Assembly (NCBI GenBank): GCA_963663285.2
Contig: CAXXNI010000002.1
Location: 2,046,001 to 2,110,000 of the forward strand
Direction of reading: 5' to 3'
Source of the DNA: CAXXOK01 sp963663285
Lineage (GTDB): Bacteria > Bacillota > Clostridia > Christensenellales > Aristaeellaceae
DNA length: 64,000 nt
Of the stretch, positions 9,231-17,079 are shown in pieces (position 1 is the first letter of the stretch; every line of letters starts with the position of its first letter). The notes under the pieces were generated by a model, which did not search any database, had not been told where the DNA came from, and saw only the letters and a program-made list of their open reading frames with translations. The translations under genes were made by a program, and so were the position numbers.

Positions 9231-10364
9231 TTAGTCGGCGGAATACCGCTCCAGCATGACGGGGGTCGTATCGTCATAGGTGAACATAACCATTTCAAGG
9301 CCCGTGGGCATATGAGTTTCGGGATCGATGGTGATGTTACCGGTCAGGCCCTGATAGTTGGTAACCTGCTCAGCAGCGTCACGAATCGCAACGGGGTCGG
9401 TACCAACCGTCTCGATGATGCCCTTGAGAATGTTGGCTACGTCGTAACCAAGGAAGAACTTGTTGGTCGCGTCGATGCCGGTCTTTTCCTTCACCGCGGC
9501 AACCATCGCTTCTACGCTGGCTTCAGTGCCGTCGATGTTGTTGATGAAGTAGATGTTGTCACAGGCTTCACCAAACAGCGTGTTAAAGGGCGGGCAGGCG
9601 TCCAGGCCGCAGATCAGCGCACCTTCATAACCGAGGGCACGGATTTGCTGGGCGATCAGGATCAGTTCCTGCGTGTAGTTGGGTACGAATACCGCATCCA
9701 CATCCGCGCTCACGATCGGCTGCAGCAGGGTTTTAAAGTCTTTATCGTTCGCGGTATAGGTAACCACTTTGGCAACTTCCGCGCCATCAGCGGTCACAGT
9801 CTCGATAAAGGGAGCCTGCAGGGACAGCGAGTAGGCGTTGCCTTCGTTATAAATAACGCCAAACTTTTTGAAGCCGTTCTTCAAGGCGTATTTCGCCATG
9901 ATGGTGGCCTGCTGGGTGGAGTTGGGTTGGAAGTCGAACATGTTTTTGTAGGTGGTGCCGTCCGCTTTGATCTGGCACTTGGAATCGATGGCGAAGCCCA
10001 GAATCGGCACATCGTTGTTCTCGGATTCGGGAGCGATGGCCAAACCGATGTTAGCGATCGGGGGGCCGATGATGGCGCATACGTTGTCGCTGCTTACAGC
10101 GCGGGTATAGGCGTTGATGGCTTCGGTAACGTCTGCCTTGGTGTCGTAAACGATCAGATTAATCATCTTTCCGTCCACACCGCCGGCAGCGTTAATTTCG
10201 TCCACTGCCCACTGCGCGCCTGCCGTTACCATGTTGCCCAGGCTGGAAGTCGGGCCGCTGATATCCTGCAGGCAACCGATGTTGATGGTTTCGCTTTCCG
10301 CAAGCGCCGCCGTAACGGACATCAGCATAGCCAGAACGAGGATCAGTGAGAATACCTTTTTCAT
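9231..10364 (-). CDS. Liv-type ABC transporter substrate-binding protein
   Basis: A 377-residue type I periplasmic-binding protein of the LivJ/LivK family. The signal peptide (MKKVFSLILVLAMLMSVTAALA, cut before ESETINIG) has no lipobox cysteine, so a signal peptidase I leader is predicted. The mature start matches the family pattern IGCLQDISGPTSSLG. The start at 10364 is preferred over an in-frame ATG at 10427 because of the signal peptide and a GGAGGG site about 10 nt upstream. It is the first gene of the operon that continues to the left window edge, and it is followed by the 9103-9139 hairpin. Confidence 0.93.
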   Translation of the reverse strand: MKKVFSLILVLAMLMSVTAALAESETINIGCLQDISGPTSSLGNMVTAGAQWAVDEINAAGGVDGKMINLIVYDTKADVTEAINAYTRAVSSDNVCAIIGPPIANIGLAIAPESENNDVPILGFAIDSKCQIKADGTTYKNMFDFQPNSTQQATIMAKYALKNGFKKFGVIYNEGNAYSLSLQAPFIETVTADGAEVAKVVTYTANDKDFKTLLQPIVSADVDAVFVPNYTQELILIAQQIRALGYEGALICGLDACPPFNTLFGEACDNIYFINNIDGTEASVEAMVAAVKEKTGIDATNKFFLGYDVANILKGIIETVGTDPVAIRDAAEQVTNYQGLTGNITIDPETHMPTGLEMVMFTYDDTTPVMLERYSAD

Positions 10365-10429
10365 TGATCTTTTCCCTCCACTACTTTTTTTATTATTGTG
10401 CGGGATTTCCCCCCGCATAACAAACAAAA

Positions 10430-10445
10430 TTGCAATCGATTGCAG
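10430..10445. promoter_or_regulatory. LacI-type operator O1 (downstream of livJ-like promoter)
   Basis: TTGCAATCGATTGCAG, containing the perfect 14-bp palindrome TGCAATCGATTGCA centred on CG. It lies in the 5' leader, about 85 bp downstream of the predicted transcription start. One of four related sites in this region. Confidence 0.75.
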
Positions 10446-10531
10446 TTTTCTGTAAATAATAAGGTGTTTTCCCCTGTCTAATACCGCTGTTTTTAACCCG
10501 TTTTACACAATTTTTTGGTTTCTTTAGCCAC

Positions 10532-10560
10532 ACTATAGCATACGCCTCTGCTTCCGTCAA
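10532..10560 (-). promoter_or_regulatory. Promoter of the Liv/dehydratase operon
   Basis: On the minus strand TTGACG, a 17-nt spacer, then TATAGT: a near-consensus vegetative promoter. Transcription would start near 10524, leaving a leader of about 160 nt. The leader carries operator O1 and a small GC hairpin (10399-10417). Operators at 10430 and 10588 flank it with centres 158 bp apart. No gene was seen in the rest of the gap between 10365 and 10824. Confidence 0.8.
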
Positions 10561-10587
10561 GGGATTCCGGCAAAAAACCAAGAAAAA

Positions 10588-10603
10588 TTGATAACGATTG
10601 CAA
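10588..10603. promoter_or_regulatory. LacI-type operator O2 (upstream of livJ-like promoter)
   Basis: TTGATAACGATTGCAA, matching 13 of 16 positions of TTGCAATCGATTGCAA. It sits about 28 bp upstream of the -35 box. Together with O1 it could support repression by looping. Confidence 0.65.
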
Positions 10604-10824
10604 CGTTTTGTCATAAGCCTTTGCGCATATGCATTTTCGCTGGATTGGCAGTATTTTTACACCTTTCCGGCGCTTTGCAGCTTTGTCAGCCGTAATCCTG
10701 AAGAATGCTGCCATCCAGAGCCTGAATCTGATGCATTTCCACACGCGGATATGCAGGCAGGTTCCAAGCGCAGCACTGCCGGTTCTTCTTCATTCTTCCC
10801 GCATTTACAGCTGCAAACAGCGAA

Positions 10825-12096
10825 TCAGGCCTCTTCGGGCTTCAGATTCATCCATTTTGCCAGCGTGGAGAAGTTCTCCCGCACATCCTCAAAGCAGAAT
10901 ACCTGATGGCAGCCCAGCGCCGTGCGAATGTAACGGTCAAAATCATCAAAACGCACATACAATTGCGTACGGCAGCACTCTTCCCGCGGGCCCTGTTCCC
11001 CCGTCGCGCCCTGCGCTGTAAACGTTCCCCATACGCCGGATACGCGGCAAGCCGTCAGGCGCACGCTGCCCGGTATTTCCACCTGCAGGGAAACGCCAAT
11101 ACCGCTTTCGTGGTGGCTGCGCAGTGTGTAGGGGCACTCCTGCCTGCCATCCACCGCCAGCGGCGCGGTACAGTGGGAAAAATTAACGATGCCCTTCGGA
11201 TGCAGGCCGGGGTTTGCCATCCACGGTTTGGTATCCGACAGGCGTTTCATCATCAGCATGGTGATGGCGCTGTCCAAATCGCCTTCGCAAGCCGCCATTT
11301 TATCCGTACAGTCGTTGATATAGCTTACGCCAAGGCAGGACGTAGTACCAAGCGAAAGCAGGTTGAAGCAGGCGATCGCCATACCGTCGGCATGGTAATC
11401 CTCCAGCAGTTTTACCAGCGCCGCCGTCATGCGTGAAGCGTTCATTAAATCCGTTTGTGTCGGTTCCACGCAGGCGGATGCGCTCCGGCTGTATTTTTCA
11501 TAATACGGCATGCCCGCTGCTTCCGTTGTGTCGCGGTAACGCTGCGCCACCTCACTTTGCGCAATTTGCTGCACTTCTATACCCATGCGGCGGTAATCAT
11601 CAAGGTTGCGGCTTGCGCTGATCACCCACGGCTCCGATTCCCCGATCAGCAATAGCTTTGCACCTTTCAGGCTTTGATACGCCTTCATCAGCCGTACTTT
11701 CTTCGTAAGCTCCGGCTGGTTCAGCGCCAGCACCGCGCGCGGATGCTGCTTGCGCAGCACGCTCCAGCAATCCATCAAAGTCGGAGCCGCGTTGTTTTTC
11801 ATCATCAGGCTTGCGGAATCCGCATCCACATTACCCTCAATGTAAGCCGCATAGAGCGCTACGCTGGTAAACCGCTGGGCGGCAGACAGAATATCCTTTT
11901 GCACAGCGCCGCTGAGCGGCACGATGACCAGCGCGTCTCCACCCGCGAGTGTATCCACGCCTGCGCCGTCTACAATCAACCTGGTTTCCGTAGCAATCGA
12001 TTGCAGTTTTTCATTCAAAAAATTAACGACGGTATCCAACTGCAAACGGTCGTTCCAGTAACGGGATGCGGCAAAGTAAGCCACGGTTGTTTTCAT
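10825..12096 (-). CDS. L-fucose/L-arabinose isomerase-like protein
   Basis: A 423-residue protein resembling the FucI/AraA-like family (COG2407-type). It has an N-terminal Rossmann-like half (DGAGVDTLAGGDALVIVPLSG, residues 40-65) and a C-terminal isomerase-like half ending LGCHQVFCFEDVRENFSTLAKWMNL, as in those proteins. Members interconvert aldoses and ketoses or are uncharacterised. It follows the aldolase/VOC fusion gene by 14 nt and carries a LacI-type operator within its own 5' coding part (11991-12006). It is therefore likely in the same regulon as the Liv operon. Substrate unknown. Confidence 0.72.
   Translation of the reverse strand: MKTTVAYFAASRYWNDRLQLDTVVNFLNEKLQSIATETRLIVDGAGVDTLAGGDALVIVPLSGAVQKDILSAAQRFTSVALYAAYIEGNVDADSASLMMKNNAAPTLMDCWSVLRKQHPRAVLALNQPELTKKVRLMKAYQSLKGAKLLLIGESEPWVISASRNLDDYRRMGIEVQQIAQSEVAQRYRDTTEAAGMPYYEKYSRSASACVEPTQTDLMNASRMTAALVKLLEDYHADGMAIACFNLLSLGTTSCLGVSYINDCTDKMAACEGDLDSAITMLMMKRLSDTKPWMANPGLHPKGIVNFSHCTAPLAVDGRQECPYTLRSHHESGIGVSLQVEIPGSVRLTACRVSGVWGTFTAQGATGEQGPREECCRTQLYVRFDDFDRYIRTALGCHQVFCFEDVRENFSTLAKWMNLKPEEA
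11991..12006. promoter_or_regulatory. LacI-type operator O3 (inside the FucI-like gene)
   Basis: TAGCAATCGATTGCAG, containing the 12-bp palindrome GCAATCGATTGC identical to the core of O1. It lies about 90 bp inside the FucI-like coding sequence, where it could act as an internal roadblock or auxiliary looping site. Confidence 0.5.
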
Positions 12097-12110
12097 GGTT
12101 TGATTCTCCT

Positions 12111-13019
12111 TTATCGTTGTAGCAGGTGTACGGCAAACCCGGCCAATTCCTGCTTGAGGTAATACAGAATGGCGCGTCCGTTTGCATCGTTTTTGCGGCT
12201 TTCCGGGTCAAACGCGTACCCGGCCCGCTGCGCAAAATACATGCCGCGCTGCAGATCCGCCGTGGTAATGCCGATATGCCCATATGCGCCCCGTCCAGCC
12301 GGCTTCATCACTTCGATAATTGTGCCCGCGTAGTCGGATGCGCTGCCCGGCTTGTAAGGCATGCCCAGCAATGCCGAGAATGCTTTGGCTGTTGCCTCTG
12401 CTTCCACCGCGCCGCTGCTGTTGATGCCGATATGCGCCAGTGTAAAGTCCAGCGTATCCGCCCAGAACTGTTTCAGCCGCTGCACTGTCGCTTCTTTTTC
12501 GTTCACAGCCAAACGCAGCGCAGTAACGCGGGGGTTGGCCAGCCATACACAACCCTGTTCGGGGGTTTCGCAGCCCGACAGCATCAGCCGCGCGCCGGGG
12601 TAGGCCGCCAGCAGTGCTTCCGCCTGTTGCACGGGGCAGCACAGCGTGATCCGCGGCGTTTCATCCCCGGTACTTAACAGCAAGTTTTCGGTTTCCTCCT
12701 GCGCGCCATGCATGCTATGCGTTGCCCCGTGCCCCGCCGCAGCGTTATCCGCTGTAAGTGGCAGGGTAACCCAGGCTGCGCCCAGCGCAAGCATGGCTTC
12801 AGCCTGTGCGGCGTCGCACACCAGCGCACCGGTTGCGATATCCGCACGGTGAAAAGCAACGCTTATTGCTCCTTCGGTGCTGGCCGTTGCATCCACTTCG
12901 GCAGCCGGAAACCCTTCGGCAGCCAATGCATCCAGCATTTTATCCATTTTCACCCTATCTGCTGCACATACGCAGGGGAGAATGCCGCATAAAGCGATTT
13001 CCCGTTCGTATTCCTTCAC
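12111..13019 (-). CDS. KDPG-aldolase-like / VOC (glyoxalase-fold) fusion protein
   Basis: A 302-residue two-domain protein. Residues 1-185 look like a KDPG/KHG aldolase barrel (CGILPCVCAADR; AEVDAT; GALVCDAAQAEAMLALGAAWVTLP), but the VKxFPA segment with the Schiff-base lysine is not found, so this half may be inactive or altered. Residues 190-302 form a VOC domain (FTLAHIGINSSG ... AYGHIGIT ... FAVHLLQR), as in the KDPG aldolase-VOC fusions of Clostridia. The start is GTG with AGGAGG upstream. It is the first gene of a two-gene unit, driven by a promoter whose spacer is a LacI-type operator. Confidence 0.75.
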   Translation of the reverse strand: MKEYEREIALCGILPCVCAADRVKMDKMLDALAAEGFPAAEVDATASTEGAISVAFHRADIATGALVCDAAQAEAMLALGAAWVTLPLTADNAAAGHGATHSMHGAQEETENLLLSTGDETPRITLCCPVQQAEALLAAYPGARLMLSGCETPEQGCVWLANPRVTALRLAVNEKEATVQRLKQFWADTLDFTLAHIGINSSGAVEAEATAKAFSALLGMPYKPGSASDYAGTIIEVMKPAGRGAYGHIGITTADLQRGMYFAQRAGYAFDPESRKNDANGRAILYYLKQELAGFAVHLLQR

Positions 13020-13076
13020 TCAATTCCTCCTTTGGGTCCGCTTTTTCAGTTTTTTGTATCTCCTGTTTATGTTCCT

Positions 13077-13105
13077 ATCCTAATTGAAATCGATTGCAAA
13101 AGCAA
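13077..13105 (-). promoter_or_regulatory. Promoter of the aldolase/VOC - FucI-like unit with embedded operator
   Basis: On the minus strand TTGCTT (13100-13105), a 17-nt spacer, then TAGGAT (13077-13082). The spacer is filled by operator O4 at 13084-13099 (TTGAAATCGATTGCAA on the plus strand, 15 of 16 matches to the consensus). Repressor binding would exclude RNA polymerase directly. Confidence 0.75.
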
Positions 13106-13135
13106 GTAAAAAATAAATGCCTGCTTCCGGCTGCC

Positions 13136-13513
13136 TTACTTCAGCTCTCCGCTGCTTTCCTGTGCCCAATGATCCACAACCATTTTGGGGGCGTACACAA
13201 ACATCATGTGCATGTCGGTATCGCCTGTATTTTGCAAGCTGTGGGGTTTTCCACTTTCGATATACACCATATCCCCGGGTTTCATGGACTGGGTTTCGCC
13301 ATCCACGGTCACTACTCCGTTCCCTTGCAGAATGGTGTAGCTTTCCACCGTTACATGCTCGTGCTCCGGTACGCTGCCGCCGGGATAAATAACCACATAC
13401 CCCTGGCAAAAGTGTTCGCCGCTAACCGCGCCGTTGTCCCCCACCATAACCCGGGTACGCCGCCCCGCTGGAAATTCCATCCCTTCGATGTCGAAAATGT
13501 TCACTTTGTTCAT
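13136..13513 (-). CDS. Cupin domain protein
   Basis: A 125-residue single-domain cupin. The barrel motifs are seen as PEHEHVTVESYTILQG (metal-binding histidines in cupin motif 1) and GDMVYIESGKPHSLQNTGD (motif 2). The start at 13513 is preferred over 13603 because GAGGAAACCGG lies upstream and the barrel begins soon after. Such small cupins act as sugar isomerases, epimerases or binding proteins. It has its own promoter at about 13640 and lies just upstream of the aldolase/VOC unit. Function not assignable. Confidence 0.8.
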   Translation of the reverse strand: MNKVNIFDIEGMEFPAGRRTRVMVGDNGAVSGEHFCQGYVVIYPGGSVPEHEHVTVESYTILQGNGVVTVDGETQSMKPGDMVYIESGKPHSLQNTGDTDMHMMFVYAPKMVVDHWAQESSGELK

Positions 13514-13546
13514 TCCGGTTTCCTCGCTTTCTTTTACCGGTATACG

Positions 13547-13568
13547 GCATGGACCATGCATCGTACGA
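13547..13568. promoter_or_regulatory. Two adjacent palindromes in the cupin gene leader
   Basis: GCATGGACCATGC (13547-13559, perfect, odd-centred) is followed directly by TCGTACGA (13561-13568, perfect). They lie between the predicted promoter and the cupin start, so they are candidate operators. Protein unknown. Confidence 0.4.
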
Positions 13569-13620
13569 TTATACGGATGACTTTCCTGCCTCAACCGGTT
13601 CATTTTTTACCTTCGCTTCC

Positions 13621-13644
13621 ATCAGCGTTTCACTGATTATAGCA
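13621..13644 (-). promoter_or_regulatory. Extended -10 promoter of the cupin gene with overlapping inverted repeat
   Basis: On the minus strand TGCTATAAT, a perfect extended -10, with no clear -35. The imperfect palindrome ATCAGCGTTTCACTGAT (13621-13637) overlaps its start site. The gene-free stretch 13645-14040 otherwise holds only a small hairpin (13693-13714). Confidence 0.6.
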
Positions 13645-14040
13645 TAACTCTGTTTCCGGCGTGTTAGTTTTTAATACTCCGGCAGGCTGAAGAGCGCCCG
13701 CCCATACAGGCGCTGTTTACGTTTCCCGCCAGAAGAATTTTTTATTTTTCTAAAAAGAAATGCCGCAATACAAACCGCCGCCGGTTGTTCTTCCCTGACA
13801 ACTGCAAACAAACAAATCTCCGCCTCGTTTGCCCGTACCCCAACCGGGCGCACACTTTGCAACCGCAGATGGAATCATCAGCTTTTCGCTTCCGTATTCG
13901 TCTTTCCCTTTGGCTCCCGCCAAGCGTCCGGCTTATTCGGGAATATGCGTTGACCACCGGGTAAGCGCTATGATAAAACGCACTCCATATAGCAATCAGC
14001 CTGCCATATAGAACATACAAGCGTCCGCCTAAAGAATGCA

Positions 14041-14065
14041 AAAAGCAGCGGATTGCCCCGCTGCT
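14041..14065 (-). terminator. Terminator after the Gfo/Idh/MocA gene of the ribose-type operon
   Basis: Perfect 8-bp stem AGCAGCGG/CCGCTGCT with a 6-nt loop, followed on the minus strand by five Ts. It lies 28 nt past the stop of the gene starting at 15202. Confidence 0.75.
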
Positions 14066-14092
14066 CTTTGCGTCCTGTGTAATAAATATCTG

Positions 14093-15202
14093 TTAATAAA
14101 TGGCCCACTCCGGCATATCCAGCACTGCGCCGCCCTGCAGGGCGGAATCGTGCGCGACAATGCCACACACCGTCCAGTTGGCTGCCACACGCGCACTCAC
14201 GCGTGATTTGCGGCCTTCCAGAATGGCGTTCACAAACTCCTGTACCATATGCGGGTGCGAGCCGCCGTGCCCGCTGCCCTGCAGGAAGGATACATGCTGA
14301 TCGTCAATAATATGGTTTTCCAGCGCAAAGGGCGCAATCTGCGCGGGCAGCATTCCATCGGTGTCGGGCACCTTAACATGCGCCGCATCCTCAAACCCGG
14401 AAAACACAACCGGGTGCTCGCCAATGCACTGTTCCCACTCGAAGGACTTTTTCGTACCGTAAAAATCAAAGCTCTCGCGATACTGCCGGATCGTATCAAA
14501 CAGGGTGCGGGTCACTTCGCCACCGACATCGCTGTCCTGAAAGGTCAGCTGCACGGATTCTGCCGCAAAGGGGGAATTGTAGTTGGCAATGTACTCCTCG
14601 TTAATGCGTCCGGAGCCGATGCAGCGCACCTGCACAATGGGCTTGCGCAAAATCTCCGAAAGCGGCGCAACCGCATGTGTGGGATAGTACATCGGCGGCA
14701 AGCCGTACCAATAAGCAGGCCAGCCCGGCAGCGACATGTTCTGCTGATGTGAACCACGCAGGAACTGGAGGCGGCCGATTTCGCCGTTTTCATACAAGCT
14801 CTTGAAGTACAAAAACTCGCGGGTGTAGATAGATGTTTCCATCATCATATACACCTTGCCGGTTTCCTCCTCCAAGCGTACAATCTCCTCGCACTCTTCC
14901 CGTTTCATGGACATGGTTACGGTGGAGGCTACATGCTTGCCCGCTTTCAGGGCTTCAATCGCCATCCAGCCGTGGGATTGCAGGTCGGAGTTGATGTGTA
15001 TGGCGTCGATATCCGGGTCTTTGAGCATTTCGTGGAAGTCGGTATAGCGTTTTGGAATACCGAACTCGTCGGCAAAAGCGTTAAGCTTTGCCTCGTCACG
15101 GCGGCAAACCGCGACACACTCGGTTTTATCCCACGCCTGATAGATCGGCACAAACTCGCCGCCGAACCCCAGACCCACAACCGCAACACGTACTTTATCC
15201 AT
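14093..15202 (-). CDS. Gfo/Idh/MocA family oxidoreductase
   Basis: A 369-residue NAD(P)-dependent dehydrogenase. It has an N-terminal Rossmann motif (VAVVGLGFGGEF, residues 6-17). The conserved EKP motif that usually follows the middle strand is here replaced by KHVASTVTM, so the catalytic lysine region is atypical. Family members oxidise or epimerise sugars, often at C3. It is the last gene of the ribose-type ABC operon, directly after the sugar epimerase-like gene, and is followed by a terminator. Pairing of such a dehydrogenase with a TIM-barrel isomerase is typical of inositol- or glycoside-degrading loci. Confidence 0.85.
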   Translation of the reverse strand: MDKVRVAVVGLGFGGEFVPIYQAWDKTECVAVCRRDEAKLNAFADEFGIPKRYTDFHEMLKDPDIDAIHINSDLQSHGWMAIEALKAGKHVASTVTMSMKREECEEIVRLEEETGKVYMMMETSIYTREFLYFKSLYENGEIGRLQFLRGSHQQNMSLPGWPAYWYGLPPMYYPTHAVAPLSEILRKPIVQVRCIGSGRINEEYIANYNSPFAAESVQLTFQDSDVGGEVTRTLFDTIRQYRESFDFYGTKKSFEWEQCIGEHPVVFSGFEDAAHVKVPDTDGMLPAQIAPFALENHIIDDQHVSFLQGSGHGGSHPHMVQEFVNAILEGRKSRVSARVAANWTVCGIVAHDSALQGGAVLDMPEWAIY

Positions 15203-15226
15203 GGAAAATCCCTCCTATATAAAATT

Positions 15227-16078
15227 TTAATGCAGACAATCCCTTATATATTGCAGCCCCTTGACTGCAATTTCGTCCTCCGTATCGGCCAGCGGCGCCC
15301 ACAGGCGCAGCAGCGGCTTGGTCTCGGGCACGTTGGCGTTAAACGCCTCCACAATAAAATTGCCCTTGTACCCCGCAGTCAGCATCGCCTTGCACAAATC
15401 GCGCGGGATGCCGTGCCCGCTGCCGGGAATCCCCCGGTTGCACTCCGAAAGATGGATATTAAAAATACGGTCCGCATGAGAAACGTACGATTTGGTTACG
15501 TCCAGCTCCTCAATGTTGGCATGGTTGGTATCCGCCAGAATGCCCACATTGTCCAGTTCCGTGCGACTGCACAGGTCGTAGGCCTGCGCGATCGTGTTGC
15601 AAATGTGCATTTCAAAGCGGTTCAGCGGTTCGGCAGCGATGAGCATATCGCACTTCTGCGCCTCCTCGCCAATCGCGCGCAGCCCTTCCACGCACCATTT
15701 GCGTTCTTCCTCCGTCGGGCCGACCTGCGTCGTATTGCAAAGCCCTTGAAAGAACGGGCCGCTGAAAACCGGCGAGCCCAAATCCCGCGCTTTATGTACC
15801 CCGGCTTTCAGGCGTTCCACCGCCGCGCGGCGCATGGCCGGATCGTGGCCGATCAGGTCGCCCTCCGTAACGGGGAACAGGTCCAGCGCCTGCACCGTCA
15901 TGCCTTTTTCCTGCGCCTTTTTGGCGTATTTCGCAATCAGCGCGCCGTCCAGCTCGCCAACGGTCATTTCAAACGCGTCGTAACCGAAATCGCTCAGTTT
16001 ATCGATGGTTTGGCTGTCCGCCGCAAAATTCGGGTGGGCGGTCCAAAGCATCAGATTCATCCCAATTTTCATAGCCAA
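15227..16078 (-). CDS. TIM-barrel sugar epimerase/isomerase (D-tagatose/D-psicose 3-epimerase-like)
   Basis: A 283-residue AP-endonuclease-2 fold protein. Four metal ligands of the ketose 3-epimerases can be placed in order: Glu in AAEPLNRFE (about 152), Asp in LADTNHANIEE (about 185), His in NIHLSECNRGIPGSGHG (about 211) and Glu in VEAFN (about 246). These spacings match D-tagatose 3-epimerase. The reaction would be epimerisation of a keto-sugar or isomerisation of a 3-keto-sugar. It lies between the permease and the Gfo/Idh/MocA gene, 24 nt from the latter. Confidence 0.82.
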   Translation of the reverse strand: MAMKIGMNLMLWTAHPNFAADSQTIDKLSDFGYDAFEMTVGELDGALIAKYAKKAQEKGMTVQALDLFPVTEGDLIGHDPAMRRAAVERLKAGVHKARDLGSPVFSGPFFQGLCNTTQVGPTEEERKWCVEGLRAIGEEAQKCDMLIAAEPLNRFEMHICNTIAQAYDLCSRTELDNVGILADTNHANIEELDVTKSYVSHADRIFNIHLSECNRGIPGSGHGIPRDLCKAMLTAGYKGNFIVEAFNANVPETKPLLRLWAPLADTEDEIAVKGLQYIRDCLH

Positions 16079-16095
16079 TCCCCTCTCCTCTCCGG

Positions 16096-17079
16096 TCAGG
16101 CCAGTTCACGCGCGCCGCGCCTGCGGGAAAGCGCTGTGGAAAGGCACATGAAGCCCAGTAATACCGCGCCTTTGACAATATCCTGTGAATATACGTCCAC
16201 ACCGACCAGATTCATCAGGTTATCCAGCGACGCCATGATGAACGCGCCGACAAACGTGCCGTACACATTGCCCTCGCCGCCCTTGAGGCTCGCGCCGCCG
16301 ATGATGACCGCCGCGATGGAGGCAATCTGCAAACTGGTCGTAGAGCTTACGTTGCAAAAACGAAGCCGGAATTCCAGCGTGAGCGCGGCGATACCGCACA
16401 GTGTACCGGCCAGTGTGTAAACCAGAAATTTGATGCGTCTCGTATTGATGCCGCTCATCTTCGCCGCCAGCTCGCGCCCGCCCGTTTGGAAAATATTCTT
16501 GCCAAACCGGGAGAAAGCCAGCGTAAAGATGACGATGATGGAAATGGTAATCCACAAAATCGTGGGGAACAGCCGCCCGGCTGTGCCGCTTAAACCCAGC
16601 GTCTGGATCATCCATTTCTGCTGCGCCTGAAAGTTCAGCTTCGCAGCGGAGCTAAGCACGTAAGCCAGCGATTGAAACGCCATATAGGTACCCAGCGTAA
16701 TCATAAACGGCGGTACACGGGTGCGGGACACCAGAAAGCCGTTAATCGCGCCGCACGCCGTAGTCGCCAAAATCATCAGCAAAATGACCATCGGCATGGG
16801 TATTGCCTCGTTCAGGCTGAGCAGGTGTGTTACGCAGTAGCCCACAGCCACAATGCCGCTCACGCTCATATCCAGACCGCCGGTTAAAATAACCAGCATC
16901 TGCCCCAGCGCCACAATACCAATGGCAGCCGCGCGTTCGCCGACATTGAGCATATTTCCGGTCGTCAGGTATGTGCCGCCGGTCGACAGCGTGGCAATTA
17001 GTATCATCACCGCGCCCGAAACCAGCACCGCGTATTTGCGGAAAAACTCCTGCATGGAGGAACGGGTGCCCGTCAACAT
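16096..17079 (-). CDS. Ribose-type ABC transporter permease 2 (RbsC family)
   Basis: A 327-residue membrane protein with about ten hydrophobic segments. It carries the family motifs LGQMLVILTGGLDMSVSG and GGASLKGGEGNVYGTFVGA. Its ATG overlaps the end of the other permease gene by 7 nt. With the 17073 permease it would form a heterodimeric channel; many RbsC systems use a homodimer. Likely substrate: a sugar or sugar-like molecule handled by the downstream epimerase and dehydrogenase. Confidence 0.92.
   Translation of the reverse strand: MLTGTRSSMQEFFRKYAVLVSGAVMILIATLSTGGTYLTTGNMLNVGERAAAIGIVALGQMLVILTGGLDMSVSGIVAVGYCVTHLLSLNEAIPMPMVILLMILATTACGAINGFLVSRTRVPPFMITLGTYMAFQSLAYVLSSAAKLNFQAQQKWMIQTLGLSGTAGRLFPTILWITISIIVIFTLAFSRFGKNIFQTGGRELAAKMSGINTRRIKFLVYTLAGTLCGIAALTLEFRLRFCNVSSTTSLQIASIAAVIIGGASLKGGEGNVYGTFVGAFIMASLDNLMNLVGVDVYSQDIVKGAVLLGFMCLSTALSRRRGARELA

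Noticed and set aside
14933..16420. Plus-strand open frame of 495 codons
   Set aside because: Antisense shadow of the Gfo/Idh/MocA, epimerase and permease genes. No motif and no ribosome-binding site.
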